Source: Pelagicoccus sp. SDUM812005 (GTDB lineage: Bacteria; Verrucomicrobiota; Verrucomicrobiia; Opitutales; Opitutaceae). Taken from it: DNA of 64,000 nt. This document shows positions 1-8,593 of the stretch, one piece after another. Each line of letters opens with the position of its first letter. The stretch's first letter is position 1. The position numbers were made by a program, and so were the translations under genes. Location of the stretch: positions 1 to 64,000 of the forward strand of contig NZ_JARXIA010000010.1 in the NCBI RefSeq assembly GCF_031127875.1, given 5' to 3'. The notes below the pieces were generated by a model. That model had not been told where the DNA came from. It saw nothing but the letters and a program-made list of their open reading frames with translations, and did not search any database.

Positions 1-6
1 GTTCAA

Positions 7-76
7 AGACGCTGTTTTTGGTTTGATCACACAACTTCCTTAACAGGAAGCATTTGCCAATGCAGCGTCTTTTTTC
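7..76 (+). terminator. Nested stem-loop followed by T-run (terminator or 3' end of a structured RNA)
   Basis: An outer stem AGACGCTG (7-14) pairs perfectly with CAGCGTCT (63-70) and runs directly into a T-run. Inside it lies a second hairpin, CTTCCT (35-40) with AGGAAG (45-50) and a TAAC loop. The long 48-nt internal region makes this more elaborate than a simple terminator, so it may be the end of a small structured RNA that begins outside the window. No family was recognised. Confidence 0.5.
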
Positions 77-80
77 GTGA

Positions 81-883
81 ATTATTCAGGCTAGGTCTCT
101 TTTTTTTGCATGCGTGTTTTGTGAGGTTTTGTCGTGTGGTGCAGTTCTGTTTTTCTGGTTCCTTGGCGAGCAGGTGTTTGGGGATGCCTGTGTGTGTTGA
201 GCGGGTGTGTATTGTTCACGTGGGCAGTGATGTGATGCCGGCAGTGTGATGTAGGTGCGAGGTGTTCTGCTTTTTTTCGCAGTGTCTTGATATTGTGCGT
301 AGCTTTTTTGGGTTCAGAGTCTTGGGTTGTTTCAATTTTAGATCTATTCGATCAAGGGGGATTAAGGGGGGTATTGTAAGATGTTTTGGATCTTCTTGTT
401 TTGGTGACGTTGTGGTACGTTGGGATTACTTATGGTCTCTGTAAGGTCGGTAAGTCCTTACCGTAGAAGGTCTACTAAAGCGAGGGGCCCAATCGATATT
501 AAGAATGAGCCTAGGGATTCGATTTGTTAAATATTCACGGGTGCCTAGAACCGCCGATCGGGAGCGTATTTTTTTCTTTCTTTGACTGGAAATTGAATGC
601 TATGGATTCCAAAACTGGTTTCCGTTCTGTAGCTGTTAAACGCTTCGACTCGATTGAGTTCAGTAGATGCATCGCTTGCGGAGCTAGTGTGTTGGACGTT
701 TTGCCAAGGTTTGGTTGCGGATTCGAACGGCACGGAGCTAGGCAGTAAAGTGCTGACCGTGAGGGTGGCACGGTTAGTTCTCATGGGTAGGGGCGATATA
801 AGTACAAAAGGATTGCTACACCTCTAGTCCAAGTGAAACGCTGTTTACACTGTCTAGCAGCTAACGGAGCTGTCGAGTTTCTC
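81..883. other. Non-coding stretch, no convincing gene
   Basis: Only short open frames on both strands are seen, with no recognisable protein, no signal peptide and no ribosome-binding site. Bases 81 to about 470 are strongly G+T rich on the plus strand. From about 840 there are promoter-like words (TTTACACTG, GTCTAGC) that resemble the region upstream of the GH29 gene near 50.87 kb. Nothing else can be supported. Confidence 0.5.
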
Positions 884-1080
884 GCTTCGGTCCTTGCGGA
901 CGCAGTCGGATCATCGCCGCGAAGGGGGGCTAGCTACGATAGGGGCGATGTTGATTAGAATCTCGAAACGAGGTTGTATTTAACAACGCTACGCTTGATC
1001 CCTTCGCAAGCTCAGGGTGAGGATCCCCTCGCAAGCTCGGTGCGAGGACCTTACTAAGGGGATCTGTGGATTTTTCTGTT
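884..1080. repeat. Tandem ~200-bp repeat, copy 1
   Basis: Begins GCTTCGGTCCTTGCGGACGC and ends with a CTGTT word. It carries an internal 22-bp duplication not present in copy 2 (CCCTTCGCAAGCTCAGGG-type word followed by CCCCTCGCAAGCTCGG). The second unit forms a perfect hairpin, CCTCGCA (1027-1033) with TGCGAGG (1041-1047). These words resemble the widespread REP-type palindromes of the CTTCGACAAGCTCAGG class. Confidence 0.75.
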
Positions 1081-1083
1081 CAA

Positions 1084-1257
1084 GCTTCGGTCCTTGCGGA
1101 CGCAGTCGGATCATCGCCGCGAAGGGGGGGGTAGCGACGATAGGAGCGATATTGATTTTTGTCTCTCGAATCGAGGTTGTATTAACAACGCTGCGCTTGA
1201 TCCCCTCGCAAGCTCGGGGCGAGGACTTTGCTGAGGGGAGTTGTGGGGCTCTCTGTT
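1084..1257. repeat. Tandem ~200-bp repeat, copy 2
   Basis: Direct repeat of the preceding unit, offset by 200 bp and diverged by scattered substitutions and small indels. It keeps the GTCC/GGAC mini-hairpin and the CCTCGC (1204-1209) / GCGAGG (1219-1224) hairpin. It ends about 8 bp beyond the stop codon of the adjacent minus-strand esterase gene, so it may serve as a 3' structural element of that transcript. Confidence 0.75.
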
Positions 1258-1264
1258 TATCGGA

Positions 1265-2863
1265 TTACTCCGTGGTGAAGACGGAGGCGGGGAGGCCTTC
1301 TTTGTTGTAGAGGTTAGCTTCTTCTGGGTTGGCTTCCCAGGCGTAGCGGGCCTTGACGGGCTTCTTAATCTCCGGATGGGTGAGCTCCACTTTGTTCTTG
1401 GAGACGATTCTCGCTTGCGCGTTTTTCCAGACTCCGTCCTTGCCGGCGATTTCGAATTGCTGGAGGGCTTCGTCAACGGGAACGGTCTCGTTCATGAGCT
1501 CCTTCTTGCCTACCATGAGGCCGGAGCCGACCTCGTCGAAGGTGAGGATGAGCTTGCGGCCTTTGACCTTCGAATTCTTGTAGAGTGGACCGCTGATGGC
1601 GGGTACGGATACGCCATAGTCTTTGCCGAGCGCCCAGAGGGAGAGGCGTTTGCCTACGTCGTATTTGTTGTGCGGGTGGATATCTTTGGCTTCGCCGATA
1701 TCGTAGGCCACGGCCATGCCGGTATTCGGCAGCTGGAGGCCGCGGCGGAGTTGGTCGTTGATCTCGGCCCATCCGATATCGCGAAGTTCGCCCGCGTTGT
1801 AGCCAGCGAGTTGGACCCAGTAAAAGGGAAAGGCTCCTTGGCCCCACTCTTCGCGCCAGCTATTCACGAGGGCGGCGAGGTATTGCTCGTATTCATCTGT
1901 CATATACGAGGCATTGGATTCTCCTTGGTACCAAAGGGCTCCTTTTATCTTGTAAGGGATAACGGCGGAAAGCATGCCGTTGTACAAGGTTGCTGGGGTT
2001 TGCCGGTCTTTGCGTGGGTCGGTGGTGGGGCTGGGCTTGCGGCCTTTGCTGCCGTTTTCCTTCCAGCGCTTGAGCGCCTTTTCGTAGGCTGTGTCAACAT
2101 AGCCCGGGGCGTCCATCGTATCGATCTGGGCCTGGTTCTTGGCCAGTTCCTCGTCGAAGTAGGCGCTCATGCTCGGGTCCTTTCGATAGGTTTCCTCGGA
2201 AATCCAAGGTTGGATGCGGGTCCCGCCCCAAGAGCATTCCACGAGCCCGATGGGGACGTTCAGCTCCTTGCGCAGCTCTTTGGCGAAGAAGTAGCCGGTG
2301 GCGGTCATGACTTCGGTTTGGCCCGGTTTCACGCTTAGCCATTGGCCATCGAAGTCGCTTTTCTTTTCGAATAGCGAAGGTGTCTGGGGAACTTCGATGT
2401 GGCGTATCCAATTATCCACTGCGGTGGCGACTTCCTTTCGCATGAACTCGACGACGGGTTGGTACTCCGCTTCGCGAGCGTCGTTAAGGTAGCGGTTCAT
2501 TGCGAAGTCCATGTTGGACTGCCCGCCGCAGAACCAAACCTCGCCGGAAAGAACGTCGTCGAGAACGATTTCGTTTTCTCCAGCGATAGTGATTTCGAAG
2601 GGTCCGCCGGCGGCCGGAGTTGCGAGGCTGGTTTTCCAGGTGCCGTCCGCGTTGGTGGTGGTTTGCGCGCTCGCTCCCCAGCTGGCGGTGATGGAAACGG
2701 TTTCGCCCGCGTCCGCCCATCCCCAGATCGGTATTTCGGTTTCTCGCTGCACGACCATGCCGTCTGAGAAAAGCGAATTGAGCCGAACCTCCGCTTGGAG
2801 CGCTTGGAGGGCGGCTAGTGCCAATGAGGCTGAGCAGAGGATACTTTTGATGGGAGTGGGCAT
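1265..2863 (-). CDS. Sialate O-acetylesterase-type SGNH esterase (SASA domain), secreted
   Basis: Predicted carbohydrate O-acetylesterase of 532 aa. An N-terminal signal peptide (about residues 1-24) precedes an Ig-like beta domain and a SASA/SGNH hydrolase domain. The nucleophile block GQSNM lies at residues 114-118, followed by the family motif ALWYQGESNA, and a late D-x-x-H pair (AKDIHPHN) completes the triad. In sulfatase-rich polysaccharide loci such enzymes usually remove acetyl groups from sugars rather than from sialic acid; the true substrate is inferred. It is the last gene of a nine-gene minus-strand cluster, 42 bp after the upstream lipoprotein gene. Confidence 0.88.
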   Translation of the reverse strand: MPTPIKSILCSASLALAALQALQAEVRLNSLFSDGMVVQRETEIPIWGWADAGETVSITASWGASAQTTTNADGTWKTSLATPAAGGPFEITIAGENEIVLDDVLSGEVWFCGGQSNMDFAMNRYLNDAREAEYQPVVEFMRKEVATAVDNWIRHIEVPQTPSLFEKKSDFDGQWLSVKPGQTEVMTATGYFFAKELRKELNVPIGLVECSWGGTRIQPWISEETYRKDPSMSAYFDEELAKNQAQIDTMDAPGYVDTAYEKALKRWKENGSKGRKPSPTTDPRKDRQTPATLYNGMLSAVIPYKIKGALWYQGESNASYMTDEYEQYLAALVNSWREEWGQGAFPFYWVQLAGYNAGELRDIGWAEINDQLRRGLQLPNTGMAVAYDIGEAKDIHPHNKYDVGKRLSLWALGKDYGVSVPAISGPLYKNSKVKGRKLILTFDEVGSGLMVGKKELMNETVPVDEALQQFEIAGKDGVWKNAQARIVSKNKVELTHPEIKKPVKARYAWEANPEEANLYNKEGLPASVFTTE

Positions 2864-2905
2864 TTGCTTTGGGTTGGGATTTTTATCGGGACGGAGGTGG
2901 CTCGT

Positions 2906-3811
2906 CTAGTTTTTGCGGTCGAGACGGTAGATTTTCAGGTCTTTGTAGAGGTGGTGGGTGCGGACCATGCGGAGGCCGAAGTAGCCTTCGTTGTGCACTG
3001 GGAATTCGTCGAAGGTGTAAGTGCCTTGCTTGAGGGGCTCGGAACCCTTGCCGATGGAGATGGGGTCGCCTTCCTTGAGTTCGTAGACGACTTTGCCGTC
3101 CACGATGTATTGGGTGAGACCGTTGTAGGCCACGAGCTGGACGGTGTGCCACTTGTCGGGGGTGATGAGGTAGCCTTCCTTGCCGTCGCGTTCGTTGAGG
3201 GCGATGTGGGCGAGGTCGTTGCCTTGATAGTCTTGCCGCGGATAGCGACGGAAGCGGGTGGTGTAGTTGCTCTGATTGGGACCTCCGCCGCCGGTGCTGG
3301 CGTAGTAGCCGTGCATCTTGTGGTAGCTGCCGAAGCCTCCGTGGTAGAGTTCGCTATCGAAGAGCCTGTCCTGAGCGACGGGGTCGGTGGCGTGCCAGAA
3401 ATTGTTGATGTCGCGCACCTGGATCTCGTCGCCGTCGACGTATTCAGTCGGACACTTCACTTGGTAGACGATTGCGATAGGGCCCTCGAACTTTTGCTTG
3501 AGCCAAGCGGTGCAGCCGCGAGCGGGCATATAGGCGTCGAGCACTCCGTTTGCGAATTCGGCCTTTGGCTCGTTGTTGGACTTATCGTTTTGCTCGATCT
3601 GGATTACCCAGTCTTCGGGCTTGTTGAAGCTGTCGGCGTATAGGACTTCGCCGATGGTGAAGGTGTCGGCGCCATAGCCGATGGCCACAGCTGTCGGGGC
3701 TTCCTTTTGCGAACAAGCGGAGCCGAGGAGTCCGACTAGGGCGAGTAGGCCGAGGTGGAGGCCGCGGTTCCAGGATTTAGGGGAGTGAGTTGTTTTCGTT
3801 TCTGAATACAT
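2906..3811 (-). CDS. DUF6250/DUF1961-like lectin-fold lipoprotein
   Basis: The protein has an N-terminal hydrophobic segment with lipobox LGSAC, so it is predicted to be an exported lipoprotein. The body (YADSFNKPEDWVIQ..., DAYMPARG, CTAWLKQKF, NNFWHATDP, a TGGGGPNQSNYTTRF segment) matches my memory of DUF6250-type concanavalin A-like proteins found in polysaccharide loci of Bacteroidota and Verrucomicrobiota. The internal Met start (MYSETK) is chosen over an upstream Met 15 codons earlier: it avoids overlap with the preceding sulfatase gene (13 bp gap) and gives a normal signal sequence. Biochemical activity is unknown; glycan binding or a hydrolase/lyase role is possible. Confidence 0.7.
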   Translation of the reverse strand: MYSETKTTHSPKSWNRGLHLGLLALVGLLGSACSQKEAPTAVAIGYGADTFTIGEVLYADSFNKPEDWVIQIEQNDKSNNEPKAEFANGVLDAYMPARGCTAWLKQKFEGPIAIVYQVKCPTEYVDGDEIQVRDINNFWHATDPVAQDRLFDSELYHGGFGSYHKMHGYYASTGGGGPNQSNYTTRFRRYPRQDYQGNDLAHIALNERDGKEGYLITPDKWHTVQLVAYNGLTQYIVDGKVVYELKEGDPISIGKGSEPLKQGTYTFDEFPVHNEGYFGLRMVRTHHLYKDLKIYRLDRKN

Positions 3812-3824
3812 GGCTGTGGTTATG

Positions 3825-5234
3825 TTATTTCCAAATGGGCATTTGTTTTTCGTCAAGGCCGGCGCAGGTGGGACGTGGCAAATGTTCTGGGGCTTGCCCC
3901 TGGCAAAGCAAGCGTTGGGTGAGGCGTTGGGAGAGGGCTTGGAGTGTGGTGGCGTTTTCCGGTCGTTGGGCCACGTTGCTATTTTCGTAGGGGTCGTTTT
4001 CGAGGTCGAATAGTTCCCACTGGTCGAAGCTATGGGCGCAAAGCTTCCATTTGCGAGTACGGATCATGGCCCCGGGGCCGAATTGGCTGGGGCCGTGCGG
4101 GGCTCGGAGGTTTATGCCGGGGATGGGGGCGTCCAAGGGCGCGAGATAAGTACCGCCTTCTGCGAACACGTCGACGCGAGCTTGGTATCCGTCGGTAAGA
4201 AGTGAATACGCATGGCTGCCGGTGGGTTGCTCGATGCCGCAGAGCTCGAGTACGGTGGCCATGAGGTCGGGAGCTTCGACGAGGGAGTCGCAGTTGCCCT
4301 TTCGGATTCGGCCGCTCGGATCCCAGATAAGGGCCGGGATGCGCACGAGCGAATCGTAGAACGTGGCCTGCTTATGGGTGACGCCGTAGTCGCCGAGGTA
4401 CTCTCCGTGGTCGCTCCAGAACAGGACGATGGTTTTGTCCAGGATCCCCAACGTTTCCAACTTGTCGAGCACGCGGCCGACTTGGTCGTCGACGTAGCGG
4501 ATCTGGCCGCAGTACATGGCCATGGCCTTTTTGAAGTCGGTTTCTCTCGCTTCGGGAGAGCGGGAGTTTTGTCGCCAGTGGCTGAGGCGATCCGGTTCCC
4601 CGTCGACGGGAGCGCGGCGGAAGTTTTCGGGTAGCTCGAATTGTTCGGGAGAAAAGAGGGTGTCGTAGGGAGCGGGAGCGGTGAAGTAGGGGTGCGGGTC
4701 TTGGTAGTTGAGGGTGAGGTAGAAGGGCTCGCCCGTTGCGTTGCGGCGTTCGATGTAGTCGAGACCGGCGGTGGTGAAGCGTTCGGTTAGGTTCCAAGGG
4801 CTGCCGCTTTCCAGCGTACCCGAACTCCAACTACGCGTATAGGACGGGTGATCGTCCATGTTGCCGATGCAGAGGTCTTCGCCTTCGTGGTAGTTGACGC
4901 CGATGGAATCGCCTTGGCGGACGTGGTCCTTGCCGAAAAGGGCGGTGTGGTAACCGGCCTTCTGGAGTTGCTTGAGGGCGTCGGGCGCTTCGTGAGGGAG
5001 GGTGCCGCCGTAGTCGCGAACGCCGTGTTCGCAAGGGTACTTGCCGGTAAGGAAGGAAGTCCGGCTGGGGCCGCACATCGGCGAGGAGCAGAAGGCGTGG
5101 CTGAAGTTGGTGCCCATCGCCGCGAGTCGAGAGAGGTTTCGAGTTGCGATGAAGGGGTGTCCGTTCGGCGTGAGGTAGTCCCAACGCATTTGGTCGGGAT
5201 TGATGATAACAATGTTGTATCGTTCGTTTGCCAT
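3825..5234 (-). CDS. Sulfatase without signal peptide (predicted cytoplasmic)
   Basis: Type I (formylglycine) sulfatase of 469 aa. The FGly motif CGPSR is at residues 54-58, followed by TSFLTGKYP. Metal-binding segments include an N-terminal NPDQMRWD and LFWSDHGEYLGDYG near the middle. The protein begins directly with the sulfatase core (MANERYNIVIINPDQ) and has no signal peptide. The upstream gene ends 18 bp away, so there is no room for a missed leader. It probably desulfates imported oligosaccharides or monosaccharides, unlike its exported neighbours. Confidence 0.9.
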   Translation of the reverse strand: MANERYNIVIINPDQMRWDYLTPNGHPFIATRNLSRLAAMGTNFSHAFCSSPMCGPSRTSFLTGKYPCEHGVRDYGGTLPHEAPDALKQLQKAGYHTALFGKDHVRQGDSIGVNYHEGEDLCIGNMDDHPSYTRSWSSGTLESGSPWNLTERFTTAGLDYIERRNATGEPFYLTLNYQDPHPYFTAPAPYDTLFSPEQFELPENFRRAPVDGEPDRLSHWRQNSRSPEARETDFKKAMAMYCGQIRYVDDQVGRVLDKLETLGILDKTIVLFWSDHGEYLGDYGVTHKQATFYDSLVRIPALIWDPSGRIRKGNCDSLVEAPDLMATVLELCGIEQPTGSHAYSLLTDGYQARVDVFAEGGTYLAPLDAPIPGINLRAPHGPSQFGPGAMIRTRKWKLCAHSFDQWELFDLENDPYENSNVAQRPENATTLQALSQRLTQRLLCQGQAPEHLPRPTCAGLDEKQMPIWK

Positions 5235-5252
5235 GCTTGGCCGTTTGGGACT

Positions 5253-7079
5253 CTAAGACTTTTGAGGGGCGCGTCGTCCGTAGCTGGGATCGTAGCGCGG
5301 AACGTTCATGCCCTCGGGCGTTTGCCAGCCTTCGAAGGGCCGGTGAGTGATGTAGGCGTAGTAGGGGGTCGCTTGCAAGTCGTCGCCGATGAAAAGCGGA
5401 GCTAGCTGGGTGAGCCCTTTTTCGAGGTAAACCTTAAACGTTACTTCCTTCGCTCCGTTTGGAATGTCCTTCGTTGTATCGGTGTCACCGATACGAAGGC
5501 GAGCTTGCTTGTAGTTGAAAGCCTTTCCGTAGGTGCCGTCGTTGATACCCTTGTCGGCTTCGACGGGCCAACGCCTTAGGGAAATTTCGTATTCGCCTGC
5601 CCGTTCTACCTCGATGGCCCAATGGGTCTCGACAGCGACTGCTCCCTTGATGACGTGGGTCTGGTCCCAGGCGGGGAGCTCGTGGTAGAGCCAGTCGTGG
5701 GAGGAAAGGGCGACGATGGGGGACTTGTCGGAACCGATAGCCATGTAGCTGGTTAGGTCGTGTTCGCTGGATACGTCGGCCCAGAAGGCTTCGTATTCGG
5801 ATTTCAAGCGCGTGACGACTTCGGGGAACTGGGCTGCGAGGTCGTTTGCTTGCTTGGGATCGTTGCGTAGGTCGTAGAGTTCCTTGCCGTCGACGAGTCG
5901 CCAGTGGTTGGTCATGACGGCGTTGTTACGCCATTTGATGGGGTCGATGACGCGTTGGTTCTCGACGATGAGGGTTCTGTCTTCCCAGTCCTGGGCGTCG
6001 GTGTACAGGAGATCTTTTACGCTGGTTCCGTCGAAGGCGATATCGGGAGCGCGTAGGTCGCAGAGCTCGATCAAGGTGGGGAGGACATCGAGGTGGGCGG
6101 TGAGTTCTTCGACCGTTTCGCCGGCTTCGATGTTACCTGCGGGCCAGCGGATGAGGAAGGGGACGCGGTGTCCGCCCTCGTACTGGGAGCCTTTCTTGCC
6201 CCGCATGCCGCCGTCGTAGCCCCGATTGCCCTTGATGCCCCCGCCGGTTCCGTTGTCGGTCATGAAGATGACGATGGTGTTGTCGGCGAGTCCTTCGGCT
6301 TCGAGGAATTCGAGGAGCTTGCCCACGTTGTCATCGATGTTTTCGACCATGCCGTAGAATTCGGGAATGGATACGCGTGGATCGTTTTCGTAGGGGTCGC
6401 TGTATTCGGTGGGGCAGTAGAAGGGGCCGTGCGGCGCGTTGGTGGATATGTAAGCGAGGAAAGGAGCTTTCGCCTCTTTGCTTTCTTTGATGAATTTCAT
6501 GCCTTCGTCGAACCAGATATCGGTACAGAAGCCTTCGAAGCGCTTGTATTCGCCGTTAACGATATAGGTGTCGTCGAAGTAGTCGTTTTCCCAGTAGTCC
6601 GGGGCTTGGGAGACTCCGCCCGCCGCATGGTAGACGGTATGTTGAAAGCCCCGGTCTTCAGGGCGGTAGGGGTAGACGTCGCCGAGGTGCCACTTGCCGA
6701 AGAGGCCGGTGGCGTATCCATTTTCCGAGAACACGTCAGCTAGTGTGACCTCGCGTTTGCGCAGCATGTTGCGGCCTTGCACGGTGTGCCAGACTCCGAC
6801 TCGCCCGGAATAGCGTCCGGTCATGAGGGCGGAACGCGTCGGAGCGCAGGTGGGGTCGACGTGGAAATTGTCCAGCAGGGTTGCTTGTGAGCGCAGCCGG
6901 TCGAGATGGGGAGTCTTGATGGCTGGGTTTCCGGTGAAGCCCAGGTCGCCGTAGCCTTGGTCGTCGGTGATGACGATTACAACGTTCGGTTTGCTCTCGG
7001 CGGCTTGGCTGTACGCTAGGAGGTTTGCGAAAAGCGCGAGTGCGGTCAGAAGCTTGAGGGGAAGGTGAGAGCGGATCAT
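5253..7079 (-). CDS. Secreted arylsulfatase-type sulfatase with C-terminal beta domain
   Basis: Formylglycine sulfatase of 608 aa with a signal peptide (about 1-27), the metal segment [14 protein letters not shown] and FGly motif CAPTR (78-82) in [17 protein letters not shown]. The C-terminal ~150 residues (from about 450) form an extra beta-rich domain that also occurs in the sulfatase encoded two genes upstream, so the two are paralogues of one architecture. Substrate is unknown; a sulfated algal glycan is inferred from context. It lies 39 bp after the beta-helix gene and 18 bp before the cytoplasmic sulfatase. Confidence 0.92.
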   Translation of the reverse strand: MIRSHLPLKLLTALALFANLLAYSQAAESKPNVVIVITDDQGYGDLGFTGNPAIKTPHLDRLRSQATLLDNFHVDPTCAPTRSALMTGRYSGRVGVWHTVQGRNMLRKREVTLADVFSENGYATGLFGKWHLGDVYPYRPEDRGFQHTVYHAAGGVSQAPDYWENDYFDDTYIVNGEYKRFEGFCTDIWFDEGMKFIKESKEAKAPFLAYISTNAPHGPFYCPTEYSDPYENDPRVSIPEFYGMVENIDDNVGKLLEFLEAEGLADNTIVIFMTDNGTGGGIKGNRGYDGGMRGKKGSQYEGGHRVPFLIRWPAGNIEAGETVEELTAHLDVLPTLIELCDLRAPDIAFDGTSVKDLLYTDAQDWEDRTLIVENQRVIDPIKWRNNAVMTNHWRLVDGKELYDLRNDPKQANDLAAQFPEVVTRLKSEYEAFWADVSSEHDLTSYMAIGSDKSPIVALSSHDWLYHELPAWDQTHVIKGAVAVETHWAIEVERAGEYEISLRRWPVEADKGINDGTYGKAFNYKQARLRIGDTDTTKDIPNGAKEVTFKVYLEKGLTQLAPLFIGDDLQATPYYAYITHRPFEGWQTPEGMNVPRYDPSYGRRAPQKS

Positions 7080-7118
7080 TTTCTTTTTTTGGGGATTTCG
7101 TTTAGGGATAATAAGGGT

Positions 7119-8504
7119 TTAAAGCTTACTGAAGGTGTTTCCGGTTCCTTCGTCTAGGAGAAGCTCGCCTTTGCTTTCGATGCGACAGTCCGTGGAGTAG
7201 GAGCTGAAAACTGTGGGGTGGGGTGATTGGTTCGTCACTACGATGCCGTGGGCCTTATTGTTTTGGTCCAGCTTTTCCGAATCGCTGTTCTCGGTGGTGT
7301 ATCGTTCGCCGGTGGTGCCGAGGATGATGGGGCGAAGCTTGCGGATGGGTAGCTCCGTAGAGGCGAAGATTTTGATCTTGTGGTGGGAGCCAGTGATACG
7401 AGCCAGAGGATGGTCGCCTAGTTCGTGCGGGGCATCGAGGAGTTCGATTTCGATATCAGAATTGGATTTGGAAGCGTAGGGCAGGGACAGCAGCGGGCCA
7501 TAGGCGGCGTTCCCCTTGCAATGGCGCACGGTGGAGTTGGAGGGCAGCGAGAAGGCGTGGGAGCAATTGATAGCGATGCTGTTCGTTACGGTCGCCTGAC
7601 GAGCCAGGGCGAGGGTGATGCCGCCTCGCATGGCGTCGACGGTGCAGTTTTCGACAGTGATGTGACCGGTGTTGCGAGTGTTGCCGTGCTTGTCGGTTCC
7701 GCGGGTGTAGGCTCGGATGCCGTCCTCGGTGAGGCCGATGACTTGTCCGCGCGGGATGGGCTGGCCCTTCATCCAAGACGGATACTGGATCTTGTATTTG
7801 AATTGCTTGGCAAGCGGATCCTTGGAGGCGTAGATGTCGTCGGTTTTGCGTTGGTCGCCTACGACCTTTGTATTTCGGATCACGACGTCTTGCGAGCCGT
7901 GGATATGGATGCCGTGTCCGAAGGTATGGATACGAAAGTAGCAGTTCTCGATAAGCGGGCGATCGCCGGTGATGGCCATGGCACTGTGCTTTTGCAGCCT
8001 AACGGCTGAGCCTCGGCCTTTGCCAAGGTAGTCGCCCATTCCGTAGGGGGCGGAGCCGCGTACGATGAATTCGCAATCGGTGAAGGTAACGTCGTTTCCG
8101 GAAACGTAGAAGTCTTGTATGCTGATACGTGGCGGGTGGTCGCCTGTATCTTCGAAGCGGCCTCCTTTAAACTGCAAGTTGTCTCCGGAGACGAGGTAGG
8201 CCTTGATTCCGTGAGCTTTGGTCTTTTCGAGGTCCCGCAGTATTTTTGTGGGCAGTTCGATGGTGACGTCGGTGAAGTCGAAGACGTTGTTCGATCCTGA
8301 AAATTCGAATACGGTGACGTTGCCGGGTTCCGTTTCCTTGATGGTGTAGCGGCCGGGAGCGAGTCGGATTTTTTGGTCGTTCCGTGTCGCCAGTTTTCGG
8401 AGTTCCTTGAGGGAGCTGATTTCGACGTATTCGGAATTTGCGGTCGCGAAGGAGTAGGCGAATAGGCTCGCGATGATTGCGGCTAGGGTGCGGGGGATTT
8501 GCAT
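7119..8504 (-). CDS. Secreted right-handed parallel beta-helix protein (putative polysaccharide lyase-like)
   Basis: A 461-aa protein with signal peptide MQIPRTLAAIIASLFAYSF and repeated beta-helix rungs (VIRNTKVVG, ITVENCTVDAM, VTNSIAINCS). The start at the MQIPRT codon is preferred over a longer upstream frame because it supplies the signal peptide. It shares conserved blocks with the protein encoded at 23.5-24.9 kb: GSxPYGxGDxLGKG, KHS, FGHxxxxxG, RxTxD and LTEDGxRxYxxG. Beta-helix proteins in such loci are often lyases, epimerases or hydrolases; I did not recognise a named CAZy family, so activity is unassigned. Confidence 0.8.
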   Translation of the reverse strand: MQIPRTLAAIIASLFAYSFATANSEYVEISSLKELRKLATRNDQKIRLAPGRYTIKETEPGNVTVFEFSGSNNVFDFTDVTIELPTKILRDLEKTKAHGIKAYLVSGDNLQFKGGRFEDTGDHPPRISIQDFYVSGNDVTFTDCEFIVRGSAPYGMGDYLGKGRGSAVRLQKHSAMAITGDRPLIENCYFRIHTFGHGIHIHGSQDVVIRNTKVVGDQRKTDDIYASKDPLAKQFKYKIQYPSWMKGQPIPRGQVIGLTEDGIRAYTRGTDKHGNTRNTGHITVENCTVDAMRGGITLALARQATVTNSIAINCSHAFSLPSNSTVRHCKGNAAYGPLLSLPYASKSNSDIEIELLDAPHELGDHPLARITGSHHKIKIFASTELPIRKLRPIILGTTGERYTTENSDSEKLDQNNKAHGIVVTNQSPHPTVFSSYSTDCRIESKGELLLDEGTGNTFSKL

Positions 8505-8593
8505 GGGGGATCGAGCGGATGAAGGAAGGGAAGCCCAAGCGATGGCGATCGCTTGGGCGTATTCGCGGCCCGAATATGGGGGCGCTTTTTCCG

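Noticed and set aside
524-748. 74-codon plus-strand frame in the 5' non-coding region
   Set aside because: No recognisable family, no ribosome-binding site, and comparable overlapping frames on the other strand.
700-760. Possible tRNA T-arm (TTCGAA word) on the minus strand
   Set aside because: No pairing T-stem, anticodon stem or acceptor stem could be built around it.
1241-2338. Long plus-strand open frame (365 codons) opposite the SASA esterase gene
   Set aside because: Antisense to a well-supported gene; composition is typical of a high-GC shadow frame and no domain is visible.
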